From the NCBI GenBank assembly GCA_025964115.1, contig JAOPZM010000075.1:1-40632 (forward strand): a DNA stretch of 40,632 nt, written 5' to 3'. This document shows, piece after piece, positions 8,814-16,901 of the stretch. The translations under genes were made by a program, and so were the position numbers. The notes below the pieces were generated by a model. It was not told the origin of the DNA, ran no database searches, and saw nothing but the letters and a program-made list of their open reading frames with translations. The DNA comes from Solirubrobacterales bacterium. GTDB lineage: Bacteria; Actinomycetota; Thermoleophilia; Solirubrobacterales; Solirubrobacteraceae. Position 1 is the stretch's first letter. Every line of letters starts with the position of its first letter.

Positions 8814-9548
8814 ATGGGCCGTCTGCGCGTCACAAACGGGCCGCTCGCGGGGGAGACGATCACCGTGGCAGACGAGATCGTGATTGGCCGCGAGGACGTT
8901 GACCTAGCCATCGACGATGCCGAAGTGTCGCGCCGCCACGTCGTAGTGCGGCGACTCGAAGGAGCCCTCGAGGTGGAGGACCTTGGCTCGTCGAACGGGA
9001 CCTTCGTCGACGGCGAGCGGATCGAGAGCCCCACGCGGGTAGGCGGCGGCGCAAAGATCAGGCTCGGCAGCACGGTGCTCGCCGTGGAGGGGGTTCTGCC
9101 GGTCGACCGAACCCGGCTACGCGACATCGCTCACATGCAATCGACCCGGGTCGCCGGGTCGCAAGCCACGGGAGCCGGTGACCAGCAGGAACCAGAGAGC
9201 GCCGATCCGCAAGTCACCCGCGCCGGCGGCATCGTGCCCGACGATCTGCAATCCACCAGGGCCAGGAACGTTCCGGCGGACCTCACGCGAGCACGGCCAG
9301 TTCAGCCCGCTCGGAGTGCGCCCGTGGCTGAGCCGCACCTACCCATTGCTGAGCCCGGCCGCGGTTCCGCCGGCCCCCGTCCGACGAGCGGCACAGCGCC
9401 ACCGTCGCTCGGCGTCGGGGCGTTCAGCCCACCTTCACGGCGACGCAGGCGTGGGCTGGCGTCGCGCTCGTGGGTGCCGGTCGTGCTTTCGTTTGGCACC
9501 GTGGTGCTCGTCGCGATCGCGCTCGTGGTCTACTTCGCCGCGCGCTGA
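8814..9548 (+). CDS. FHA-domain protein with Thr/Pro-rich linker and C-terminal TM (tail-anchored)
   Basis: FHA core 'IGREDVDLAIDDAEVSRRHVVV...VEDLGSSNGTFVDGERI'; C-terminus 'WVPVVLSFGTVVLVAIALVVYFAAR*'. ATG at 8814 preferred over 8790. Confidence 0.88.
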   Translation: MGRLRVTNGPLAGETITVADEIVIGREDVDLAIDDAEVSRRHVVVRRLEGALEVEDLGSSNGTFVDGERIESPTRVGGGAKIRLGSTVLAVEGVLPVDRTRLRDIAHMQSTRVAGSQATGAGDQQEPESADPQVTRAGGIVPDDLQSTRARNVPADLTRARPVQPARSAPVAEPHLPIAEPGRGSAGPRPTSGTAPPSLGVGAFSPPSRRRRRGLASRSWVPVVLSFGTVVLVAIALVVYFAAR

Positions 9549-9605
9549 GACAACTGTGCTGACCAACCGCGATCGGCTGCGACCGACAGGACGTCGGCAG
9601 GATTC

Positions 9606-10154
9606 CTAGCGGACGGCGAAGTACACGATCAACGCCAGGGCAACGAGCACGAACAACGCCAGTGGCGCGAGTTGCGCCCGACGGCGGACGTGAACGTCAA
9701 GGTACTTCTCCAGTACTGAGGACCCCGGCTCGGAGGGTCCGGGCCCAGCTTCGGCACGAACGACGTCTGGGTTCACATAATCAGGAACACGCGGCGTGGT
9801 CGCAAGCGGCGGCGGCACCGGACGAACGGCGGAAGGCTGGTTCGCCACCTGCTGGCGGCTGCGGAGCTGAATCAGCGTCACGCCGACGAGAAGCTCGTCG
9901 CCGGCGTCGAGCTGGGCGGGACCATGCACCTGATTGTGATTTACGAACGTTCCGTTGGCCGAGCCAAGGTCCTCGACGACCGCGCGACCGTCGGATGCCG
10001 GGCTGACCCTCGCGTGGTGGCGCGAGACCTCCCCGTCTTCCAGCACGAGATCGGCGTCCGGCGCGCGACCGACGGTGATCGGGCGCTCGAGGACGAGATG
10101 TCGGCCGGCGCCCGGACCTTCCACGATTTCGATGGTCAGTCCGTCTTCCCCCAT
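9606..10154 (-). CDS. FHA-domain protein with C-terminal TM (tail-anchored)
   Basis: 'VGRAPDADLVLEDGEVSRHHARV...VEDLGSANGTFVNHNQV'; C-terminus 'LAPLALFVLVALALIVYFAVR*'. Start MGEDGLTIEIV at 10154. Confidence 0.88.
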   Translation of the reverse strand: MGEDGLTIEIVEGPGAGRHLVLERPITVGRAPDADLVLEDGEVSRHHARVSPASDGRAVVEDLGSANGTFVNHNQVHGPAQLDAGDELLVGVTLIQLRSRQQVANQPSAVRPVPPPLATTPRVPDYVNPDVVRAEAGPGPSEPGSSVLEKYLDVHVRRRAQLAPLALFVLVALALIVYFAVR

Positions 10155-10262
10155 TGCGCGAGCATATCGCGCCCTGCGATCTGTGCTCCTCCAGACTCTC
10201 AGAGAGCCGCGTGCCACAGATTGCCTTGCACCGGCGCCCGCACGCCTGTACGCTGCCCGACT

Positions 10263-11612
10263 GTGGGGGCCTCAGCACCGCGTGATTCGGTGATCGCAGT
10301 AGTGGGTGACGGCTTTGGGTCGCTCATCGTGCACTGCACGGCGCGCTATCTCGGCTTTACAAACGACGAGGTCGCAATATTCGGGCCGAGCGAGAACCCG
10401 GTCGGGACATACCAGCAGTTCGCCTACAACCTTGGCCAGACGGTGCTCCGGTCCGAGTCGGAGTCACATTTCCTAGCCCCCGACTGGCCGACCTTCGCCC
10501 AGCTCGACGCCTGGGCGCGGCGCTCACCGGCAGCTCTGTGGCGCTCGATCCGGCGCAAGTACAACCCGGGCGTCGCTGAGATCCTCACGGAGGCCGCGAT
10601 CGTCAAGGAGCGCACCAACTGGGAGGACGTGCGGGTGCCGCTGCGGGTGGGCTGGGTGCAGCGCGAGATGCACCCGATGCCACATTTCGTCCTGTATGAC
10701 GAGCAGGCCAACTTCATCGGACGGGCCAAGCACGTGATGCTCGCGCCGGGCCATGGCCCGTTGTCCTTCCCGCCGGTGCTGGCGAAGGCGCGCCAGGATC
10801 CCGAGCTGGCCGACCGAATCGTCCAGGCATACGAACCCAAGCAATATGCACCGGGCGGCCGCTACATCGTCATCGGCGCAGGCATCGCCTCGGTGAATGA
10901 GTGGGCGAACATACTCGACATCGGCGGCTCGGTACTTGCGCTGACCCGCAACCCGGAGCCGGAGACGCAGGACCTGAACGTGCCCCGCTGCCTGTTCGAG
11001 TCAATCGGGATCGATGCGTACGTGTCGATGCCGTTTGAGCAGCGGGTCCAGTTCCTCGGCGAGGTTCTGCGAGGGACGCGACCGAACCGAAGAGAATGGC
11101 TCGCGACGATCGAGGGTGGCCGGGAGGAGGGCCGCTTCGACGCACTGGTCGGGGACATCGATGAGATCGAGTCCGGTCGCGCGGGGCTGAGGGTCCATGT
11201 CTCGAGCCGCCACGGCGAGGATCCCGGGTGGCTGGACGTGACCGGCATCACGGCCGGCACAGGGTTCAACAAGTCCGTGTTGACGATCCCGCTGCTGCGC
11301 CGGCTGATCGAGCACTACCACGTGCCTGTTGTTGAAGGACGACTCAAGCTACAGACGAACTGCGGCGTGCCGGCGCTCGACAGGCCCGACTCGAGGCTTT
11401 GCTGCATGGGGCTCATCGCCAACAACGTGATCCCGCACGGCGACACTATTGCCGGGCTGAAGTACATCGGCCGGCGGTTCGTCGCCGACTGCGCGCGGGC
11501 CGAGAAGTTGCGCAAGCGGCCGTTTCCTTCACGACTCGCGCTGCAGTTCTCGATGGGGCGCGACGTCGCGCATGCGCTTCGCTCGGTATCAACGACCCGG
11601 CAGCTGGCTTAG
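10263..11612 (+). CDS. FAD/NAD(P)-binding oxidoreductase-like protein
   Basis: N-terminal 'VIAVVGDGFGSLIVH' and internal 'YIVIGAGIASVNEWANIL' dinucleotide-binding motifs; GTG start at 10263 or 10290; the upstream extension is antisense to the FHA gene. Confidence 0.6.
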   Translation: MGASAPRDSVIAVVGDGFGSLIVHCTARYLGFTNDEVAIFGPSENPVGTYQQFAYNLGQTVLRSESESHFLAPDWPTFAQLDAWARRSPAALWRSIRRKYNPGVAEILTEAAIVKERTNWEDVRVPLRVGWVQREMHPMPHFVLYDEQANFIGRAKHVMLAPGHGPLSFPPVLAKARQDPELADRIVQAYEPKQYAPGGRYIVIGAGIASVNEWANILDIGGSVLALTRNPEPETQDLNVPRCLFESIGIDAYVSMPFEQRVQFLGEVLRGTRPNRREWLATIEGGREEGRFDALVGDIDEIESGRAGLRVHVSSRHGEDPGWLDVTGITAGTGFNKSVLTIPLLRRLIEHYHVPVVEGRLKLQTNCGVPALDRPDSRLCCMGLIANNVIPHGDTIAGLKYIGRRFVADCARAEKLRKRPFPSRLALQFSMGRDVAHALRSVSTTRQLA

Positions 11613-11627
11613 CGGGAGCCCGCCGCT

Positions 11628-12221
11628 ATGTGTCCGACCGTCCTCGGCCGTGTGCAGACCAGATGGTCGATCCTGATCATCCCCGCGATCATCGCCGCCG
11701 TGGTATCGCTCGTCACCGGCAACGAGGGCTGGATCGTGCTGATCGGGCTGTACTTCGTCATCGGCGTGGCGCTCGATACGGCGTTTTATCCCTTCATCAT
11801 CAGGTGGCAGCCGCCTTGGCTGACGTTCACGCTTACGGTCGGCGAATTCGCGCTGGTCTACATAGCCGCCCATTTCCTGAAAGTGGGCCTGACGAACATC
11901 GAGGCGGTCGTCGAGTACTGGGTCGTGTGGTGGATTGCGATCTGGACCAAGGTCGTCGTACTGCCGCTGCTGTCGCTCAGCTGGATCGAGAACGCCGGAG
12001 AGTTCCGCTCCACGGACTGGTCGGTCACGCCGGACTACCAGCCACTGGCGGTCACCGTGTTCGCCGAGCAGCCTGCGGGCACCGGTCCCCCTCCCCTGGC
12101 GCGCAAGTTCTCGGCGGGCGTGATCGAGATCCCCGACGAGCTACGCAACGCTCCTGGGCTGTCGGGTCTGCACCGCATCCCGAGCGCAGCCGAGATCGGC
12201 GCACCTCCCCCACCCGGCTGA
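11628..12221 (+). CDS. Multi-pass membrane protein of unknown function
   Basis: About four hydrophobic segments (LIIPAIIAAVVSLVTG, WIVLIGLYFVIGVALDTAFYPFII, WLTFTLTVGEFALVYIAA, VVWWIAIWTKVVVLPLLSLSW). Confidence 0.6.
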   Translation: MCPTVLGRVQTRWSILIIPAIIAAVVSLVTGNEGWIVLIGLYFVIGVALDTAFYPFIIRWQPPWLTFTLTVGEFALVYIAAHFLKVGLTNIEAVVEYWVVWWIAIWTKVVVLPLLSLSWIENAGEFRSTDWSVTPDYQPLAVTVFAEQPAGTGPPPLARKFSAGVIEIPDELRNAPGLSGLHRIPSAAEIGAPPPPG

Positions 12222-12254
12222 GCGCGCCAGGCGTGAACGTCCCGCCGACGCGCC

Positions 12255-13622
12255 TCAGGCGGCGACTTCGGCCTCGCCGGCCAGGAAGTGCTCGACGAAG
12301 TCCGTCGACACGTCACCGCTGCGGAAGCGCTCATCGGCTAGCACCCGCCGATGGAAGGGAATCGTCGTCTTGACCCCGCGGCCCTCGATCTGAAACTCGC
12401 TCAGCGCCCGGTCCATGCGCTCGATCGCCTCGGTGCGGGTCGGTGCCCACACGATCAGCTTTGCGATCAGCGAGTCGTAGAACGGTGCGATCGCCCACCC
12501 GGGATAGCAGTGCGAGTCCACGCGCGTCCACGGGCCCCCGGGCGGCACGTACACGTCCAGGCGACCGGCCGCTGGCGCGAAGTCGCGGTCCGGGTCCTCG
12601 GCGTTGACGCGGCACTCCATCGCGTGGCCGCGCAGCACCACCTCGTCCTGCGACACCGACAGTCGCTCTCCCGCCGCCACACGGATCTGCTCCTGGATCA
12701 GATCGATGCTGGTGATCATCTCGCTGACGGGATGCTCCACCTGGATCCGCGCGTTCATCTCCATGAAGCTCAGGTTGCCCTCGCCGTCGAGCAGGAACTC
12801 CATCGTCCCGGCCCCGGTATATCCGACCGACAGCGCCCCGTTGACGGCGCGCTCGCCGATGTCGCGGCGCTGCTCGTCGCTGAGGTGGATCGACGGCGCC
12901 TCCTCGATCAGCTTCTGGTGGCGCCGCTGCACCGAGCAGTCGCGCTCGAAGAAGTAGACACCGTTTCCATGGTCGTCGCAGACGAGCTGCACCTCGGTGT
13001 GACGGGGCGCCTCCAGGTAGCGCTCGATGTAGACGGCGCTGTCCTTGAACACCGCCTGGGCGGTGGTGCGCGTGGTCTGGTACAGGCGGGCGAGGTCCTC
13101 CTCGCGGTATACGACGTTCATGCCGCGGCCGCCGCCGCCCGCGACGGCCTTGATGATCAGCGGGTAGCCGATGGAGGCGGCGATCTCCTGCGCTTCGTCG
13201 ACCGTCTGGACGGGCTCGATCGTCCCCGGTAGGAGCGGCAGCCCGGCTTTGCTCATGAGATCGCGCGCAACCGCCTTGTCGCCGACCTTTTCCATCACCT
13301 CGGGGCGGGGGCCGATGAAGGTCAGCCCGTTGTTCTCGCAGATCTCGGCGAAGAAGGGGTCCTCAGAGAGGAAGCCGTAGCCGGGATGGACCGCGTCTGC
13401 CCCTGTCTTCAGCGCCGCGCCAATCACGTTGGGTATGTGTAGATAGCTCTTGCCCGGATGGGGCGGTCCCACGTGGACGGCCTCGTCGGCGAAGCGCACC
13501 ACCGCCGACTCCGCGTCGGCGGTCGAGTAAAGGGCCACCGACTTGATGCCGAGCTCGCGGCATGCACGGGCCACCCTGAGCGCGATCTCGCCGCGGTTGG
13601 CGATGAGGACCTTCTCGAACAA
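12255..13622 (-). CDS. accC: Acetyl-CoA carboxylase biotin carboxylase subunit
   Basis: 'KVLIANRGEIALRVARACRELGIKSVALYS', 'HPGYGFLSED', 'KAVAGGGGRGMN', 'MEMNARIQVEHPVSE'. TTG start at 13622 preceded by GGAG. Confidence 0.93.
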   Translation of the reverse strand: MFEKVLIANRGEIALRVARACRELGIKSVALYSTADAESAVVRFADEAVHVGPPHPGKSYLHIPNVIGAALKTGADAVHPGYGFLSEDPFFAEICENNGLTFIGPRPEVMEKVGDKAVARDLMSKAGLPLLPGTIEPVQTVDEAQEIAASIGYPLIIKAVAGGGGRGMNVVYREEDLARLYQTTRTTAQAVFKDSAVYIERYLEAPRHTEVQLVCDDHGNGVYFFERDCSVQRRHQKLIEEAPSIHLSDEQRRDIGERAVNGALSVGYTGAGTMEFLLDGEGNLSFMEMNARIQVEHPVSEMITSIDLIQEQIRVAAGERLSVSQDEVVLRGHAMECRVNAEDPDRDFAPAAGRLDVYVPPGGPWTRVDSHCYPGWAIAPFYDSLIAKLIVWAPTRTEAIERMDRALSEFQIEGRGVKTTIPFHRRVLADERFRSGDVSTDFVEHFLAGEAEVAA

Positions 13623-13630
13623 CGGCGCTC

Positions 13631-14191
13631 CTAGGCCTCGACCGGCTCGAGATACATGAGCACCTGCTCGAACTCGACCCAATCGCCGTCCTCGACGGCG
13701 ACCTCGCCGACCTTGCCCGACTCGCCGGCGACGACCTCGTTCATCATCTTCATCGCCTCGACGATGCACACCGTCTGCCCGGCCTCGACGGCATCGCCGG
13801 GCTGCACGAATGGCTTGGCCCCCGGTTTAGGCGCGCCGTAGTAGGTGCCCACGAGCGGCGCCAGCACGGGTATGCGGTTATCGGCTTCCTCATCGAGCGT
13901 GAACACGCCCGAGGCCATGCGTGCGCCCGGGCCGACGCCGAGTCCCGGTCCGGGTCCGCCCGCGACCGGCTGCTCGCCGGACGCCCCAAGCGAGGCGCCG
14001 CCCGATGCGTTTGCCGGGGAGATGACACTCGGCGAACCGCGCTCGATCTCGATCCTGTAATCGCCCGCCGCCACGGCCAGTCGCTGCACGGTGCTGCCCT
14101 CGAGCCGCCGGACCAAATCGCGCGCCTCGGCCCACACGGCCTCGACCATCTCCCGGTCGAGCCCTGCCCGCTGTTCCTCGCTCTGGCTCAT
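13631..14191 (-). CDS. accB: Biotin carboxyl carrier protein of acetyl-CoA carboxylase
   Basis: C-terminal 'VCIVEAMKMMNEVVAGESGKV' biotinylation motif. Confidence 0.93.
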   Translation of the reverse strand: MSQSEEQRAGLDREMVEAVWAEARDLVRRLEGSTVQRLAVAAGDYRIEIERGSPSVISPANASGGASLGASGEQPVAGGPGPGLGVGPGARMASGVFTLDEEADNRIPVLAPLVGTYYGAPKPGAKPFVQPGDAVEAGQTVCIVEAMKMMNEVVAGESGKVGEVAVEDGDWVEFEQVLMYLEPVEA

Positions 14192-15933
14192 GTCTCTCCT
14201 GTGATCGGGGACAGCACCGGTTGGCGCCCCGGTGCACCGAACTTGCGAAACCGTTCGTAGCGTTGCGCCAGCAGCTCGTCCACGTCGAGGGCCAAGAGCT
14301 CCCCGAGGCTCGCAATCAGCGCAGCCCTCAGGTTGGCCCCTGCCGCCGCCGGGTCGGCCTGGGCGCCTCCCTCCGGCTCGGGAACGACGGCGTCCATCAC
14401 TCCCAGACGGAGCAGGTCGGGGCTCGTGATGCGCAGCGCCTTCGCGGCACGCGCCGCCGCCGTGGCGTCCTTGAAGAGGATCGTCGAGCAGCCCTCGGGG
14501 CTGATCACCGAGTAGTACGCGTTCTCCATCATCAGCACCCGATCGCCCGTGGCGAGCGCCAGCGCGCCGCCACTGCCCCCCTCGCCAGTGACCACCGTGA
14601 CGGTCGGCACCTGCAGGCGCGACATGAGCATGATGGACTCTGCGATCGCGACCGACTGTCCGCGTTCCTCGGCGCCGATGCCCGGGTACGCTCCCGGCGT
14701 GTCGACGATCGTCACGATCGGGATCCCAAATCGCTCGGCGTAGCGCATCAGGCGCATACCCTTGCGGTAGCCCTCCGGCTCGGGCATGCCGAAGTTGTGC
14801 TCCATCATGTCGCTGGTGGTGTGGCCCTTCTGCTGGCCGATCACCATCACCGTGAGATCGCCCAGGCGTCCGAGGCCGCCGATGATCGCCCGGTCTTCAC
14901 CGAACAGGCGGTCGCCGCGCAGCTCGTGGAACTCATCGAGCGCGAGGGCGACAAGGTCCAGCATGCGCGGACGATCGATGTGGCGAGCGAGCTGGACGAC
15001 ATCCCATGGATCCTGAACCGCAAGCTGATCGGGATCGGCCACCGGCGGCTCGCCGTCGGAGCTCGGCAGGCGGCCGGCACGCGCCTGCCGTGGTTCGCCG
15101 CGGGCGGCCTCGGCGGCGGCGTGCAACGCCAGCAGGTTTCGAATCGTGCGCCGCAGGTTCTCCCGGGGCTCGAGCACGTCGAGCATGCCGTGCTCGACGA
15201 GGAACTCCGCGGTCTGAAAGCCGTCCGGCAGCTGCTGGTGAATCGTCTGCTCGATGACCGAGGGGCCCGCAAAGCCGATATGTGCGCCGGGCTCGCTGAT
15301 CAGGACGTCGCCCAGGGTCGCATAGGAAGCGCTGACCCCGCCGTAGGTCGGGTCGGTGAGCAGCGAGATGAAGAGCACCCCCTCCTCTGCGAGGCGACCC
15401 ACGGCCTGCCCCGTCTTCGCCATCTGCATCAGCGACACGCAGCCCTCCTGCATCCGCGCGCCCCCGGAGGCCGAGATTGTCAGCAGCGGAGTCCTGGTCT
15501 CGAGCGCGAGCTCGGCCGCTCGCGTGATCGCCTCGCCGACTGCGCCGCTCATGCTGCCCCCGACGAAGCCGAAGTCGATTGCGGCGACGACGAGCGGCAG
15601 GCCTTCCACCGTGGCCCTGCCGTACAGCGCTCCGGACTTCATTCCGGTCTTGTGCTGGGCCTCCCGGATCCGGTCGGCGTAGGGCTTGGAGTCGGTGAAC
15701 GAGAGCGCGTCGAGGGGCTCGAGATCAGCGCCAAGCTCTTCGAAGCTGTCCGCGTCCAACAGCTGGGAGAGTCGCTCCCGGACTCGCAGGCGGAAATGAT
15801 AGTTGCACTCCGGGCACACCCCGAGATTGCGCTTGAGGCGCTTGTGGTACACGAACGCCTCGCACGAGGGACAGCGAAACCACTCGGCGGAGACCTCCCG
15901 GCTCGCTACGGCGAGATCAGCCAACGTGCTCAC
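14188..15933 (-). CDS. accDA: Fused acetyl-CoA carboxylase carboxyltransferase beta-alpha (AccD-AccA)
   Basis: N-terminal zinc ribbon 'FRCPSCEAFVYHKRLKRNLGVCPECNYHFRL' and AccD core 'GGARMQEG', followed in the same frame by AccA core 'DVVQLARHIDRPRMLDLV...IGQQKGHTT...YPGIGAEERGQSVAIAESI'. ATGA overlap with accB. Confidence 0.93.
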   Translation of the reverse strand: MSTLADLAVASREVSAEWFRCPSCEAFVYHKRLKRNLGVCPECNYHFRLRVRERLSQLLDADSFEELGADLEPLDALSFTDSKPYADRIREAQHKTGMKSGALYGRATVEGLPLVVAAIDFGFVGGSMSGAVGEAITRAAELALETRTPLLTISASGGARMQEGCVSLMQMAKTGQAVGRLAEEGVLFISLLTDPTYGGVSASYATLGDVLISEPGAHIGFAGPSVIEQTIHQQLPDGFQTAEFLVEHGMLDVLEPRENLRRTIRNLLALHAAAEAARGEPRQARAGRLPSSDGEPPVADPDQLAVQDPWDVVQLARHIDRPRMLDLVALALDEFHELRGDRLFGEDRAIIGGLGRLGDLTVMVIGQQKGHTTSDMMEHNFGMPEPEGYRKGMRLMRYAERFGIPIVTIVDTPGAYPGIGAEERGQSVAIAESIMLMSRLQVPTVTVVTGEGGSGGALALATGDRVLMMENAYYSVISPEGCSTILFKDATAAARAAKALRITSPDLLRLGVMDAVVPEPEGGAQADPAAAGANLRAALIASLGELLALDVDELLAQRYERFRKFGAPGRQPVLSPITGET

Positions 15934-16810
15934 TCGCGTCCAGACGACGGTCGTCGGCGTGCATGCGACGGAATTCGGTGAGCGACGCCTCGAGCGATGC
16001 TTCGACCTGCGCGGCCGTGGGCGCTGGCTCGTCCGCGGCCTCGCCGCTCTGCTCGCGGAGGAAGGCCGCCACGTCGGCGCTCAGCCCATGCGGGTCGATT
16101 GCCGCAGCCTGAATGGCGAGTGTCCGAGCCGCCTCCCACTGCTCGCGGCGGAGCTCCACCTGCATCATCCCGTGAAGCGGATAAGCCTCGTGGCCCGGGA
16201 TCTCATCAAGTTCACGCAGACGCTCGAACGCGGCGCGGGCCTCCTTCAGCTTGCCGACGGTGAGACTGAGCTGGGCGACGTCGATCCAGGCTGGAACGTC
16301 CTCCGGCGTCGCCTCGACCAGCCGGCGCGCCTGCGCGAGCGCCTCCTCGTTCTGCCCGAAGGACCGGTACATGTCCACCAGGCTGATCGCCGCGGTCGAC
16401 GCGCCGTCGATGCTGTCTGCGGCCCGGGCCAGGTAGCCGACACCCTCATCGTCGCGACCGGCGGCCAGCGAGGTGTGACCGAGGTGCGTGAGCGCGACGC
16501 GGTCGTCGGGATCGAGAGCGACGGCCCGACGGAACACCTCGTCGGCTTCCTCGGTGCGGCCCTCGGCTGCAAGCGCCTCGCCGAGATGATCCCAGGCCCT
16601 GGCGTCATCGGGAGCCATCTCGGTGGCCCGGCGGAGATAGTCGACCGCGTCAGGCGCATCCACCTCCATTCCGGCGCGTCCCGCAAGCAGGAGCAGCTCC
16701 AAGTCCTCCGGAACGGCACTCAGCCCTGTCGAAGCCTCCAGCAGGCTCTCGCTGAACCGTCCCGCCTGGAAGTGAGCGCGCGCACGCTCTCGTGCCTCAT
16801 CAACCGTCAC
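15917..16810 (-). CDS. TPR-repeat protein
   Basis: Repeats such as 'ARAWDHLGEALAAEGRTEEADEVFRRAVALDPDD' and 'VALTHLGHTSLAAGRDDEGVGYLARA'; overlaps the start of accDA by 17 nt. Confidence 0.85.
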   Translation of the reverse strand: MTVDEARERARAHFQAGRFSESLLEASTGLSAVPEDLELLLLAGRAGMEVDAPDAVDYLRRATEMAPDDARAWDHLGEALAAEGRTEEADEVFRRAVALDPDDRVALTHLGHTSLAAGRDDEGVGYLARAADSIDGASTAAISLVDMYRSFGQNEEALAQARRLVEATPEDVPAWIDVAQLSLTVGKLKEARAAFERLRELDEIPGHEAYPLHGMMQVELRREQWEAARTLAIQAAAIDPHGLSADVAAFLREQSGEAADEPAPTAAQVEASLEASLTEFRRMHADDRRLDASEHVG

Positions 16811-16861
16811 CGCGATCGTCCCCGCCGCCCCATGAGCTGCCCCCCGTCTCTCACCTGCCCG

Positions 16862-16890
16862 ATTCTCTCCTTCCGAGGTGTGAGAGTCAA
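16862..16890 (-). promoter_or_regulatory. Candidate sigma-70-type promoter for the TPR-accDA-accB-accC operon
   Basis: On the minus strand: TTGACT (16890-16885), 17-nt spacer, GAGAAT (16867-16862), about 50 nt upstream of the TPR gene ATG (16810). Confidence 0.4.
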
Positions 16891-16901
16891 GCGTGCCTTC
16901 A

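Noticed and set aside
12351-13232. 293-aa plus-strand ORF
   Set aside because: Antisense to accC; low-complexity shadow frame.
14221-15981. 586-aa plus-strand ORF
   Set aside because: Antisense shadow of the clearly recognisable accDA gene; Arg/His/Gly/Ala-rich composition typical of high-GC non-coding frames.
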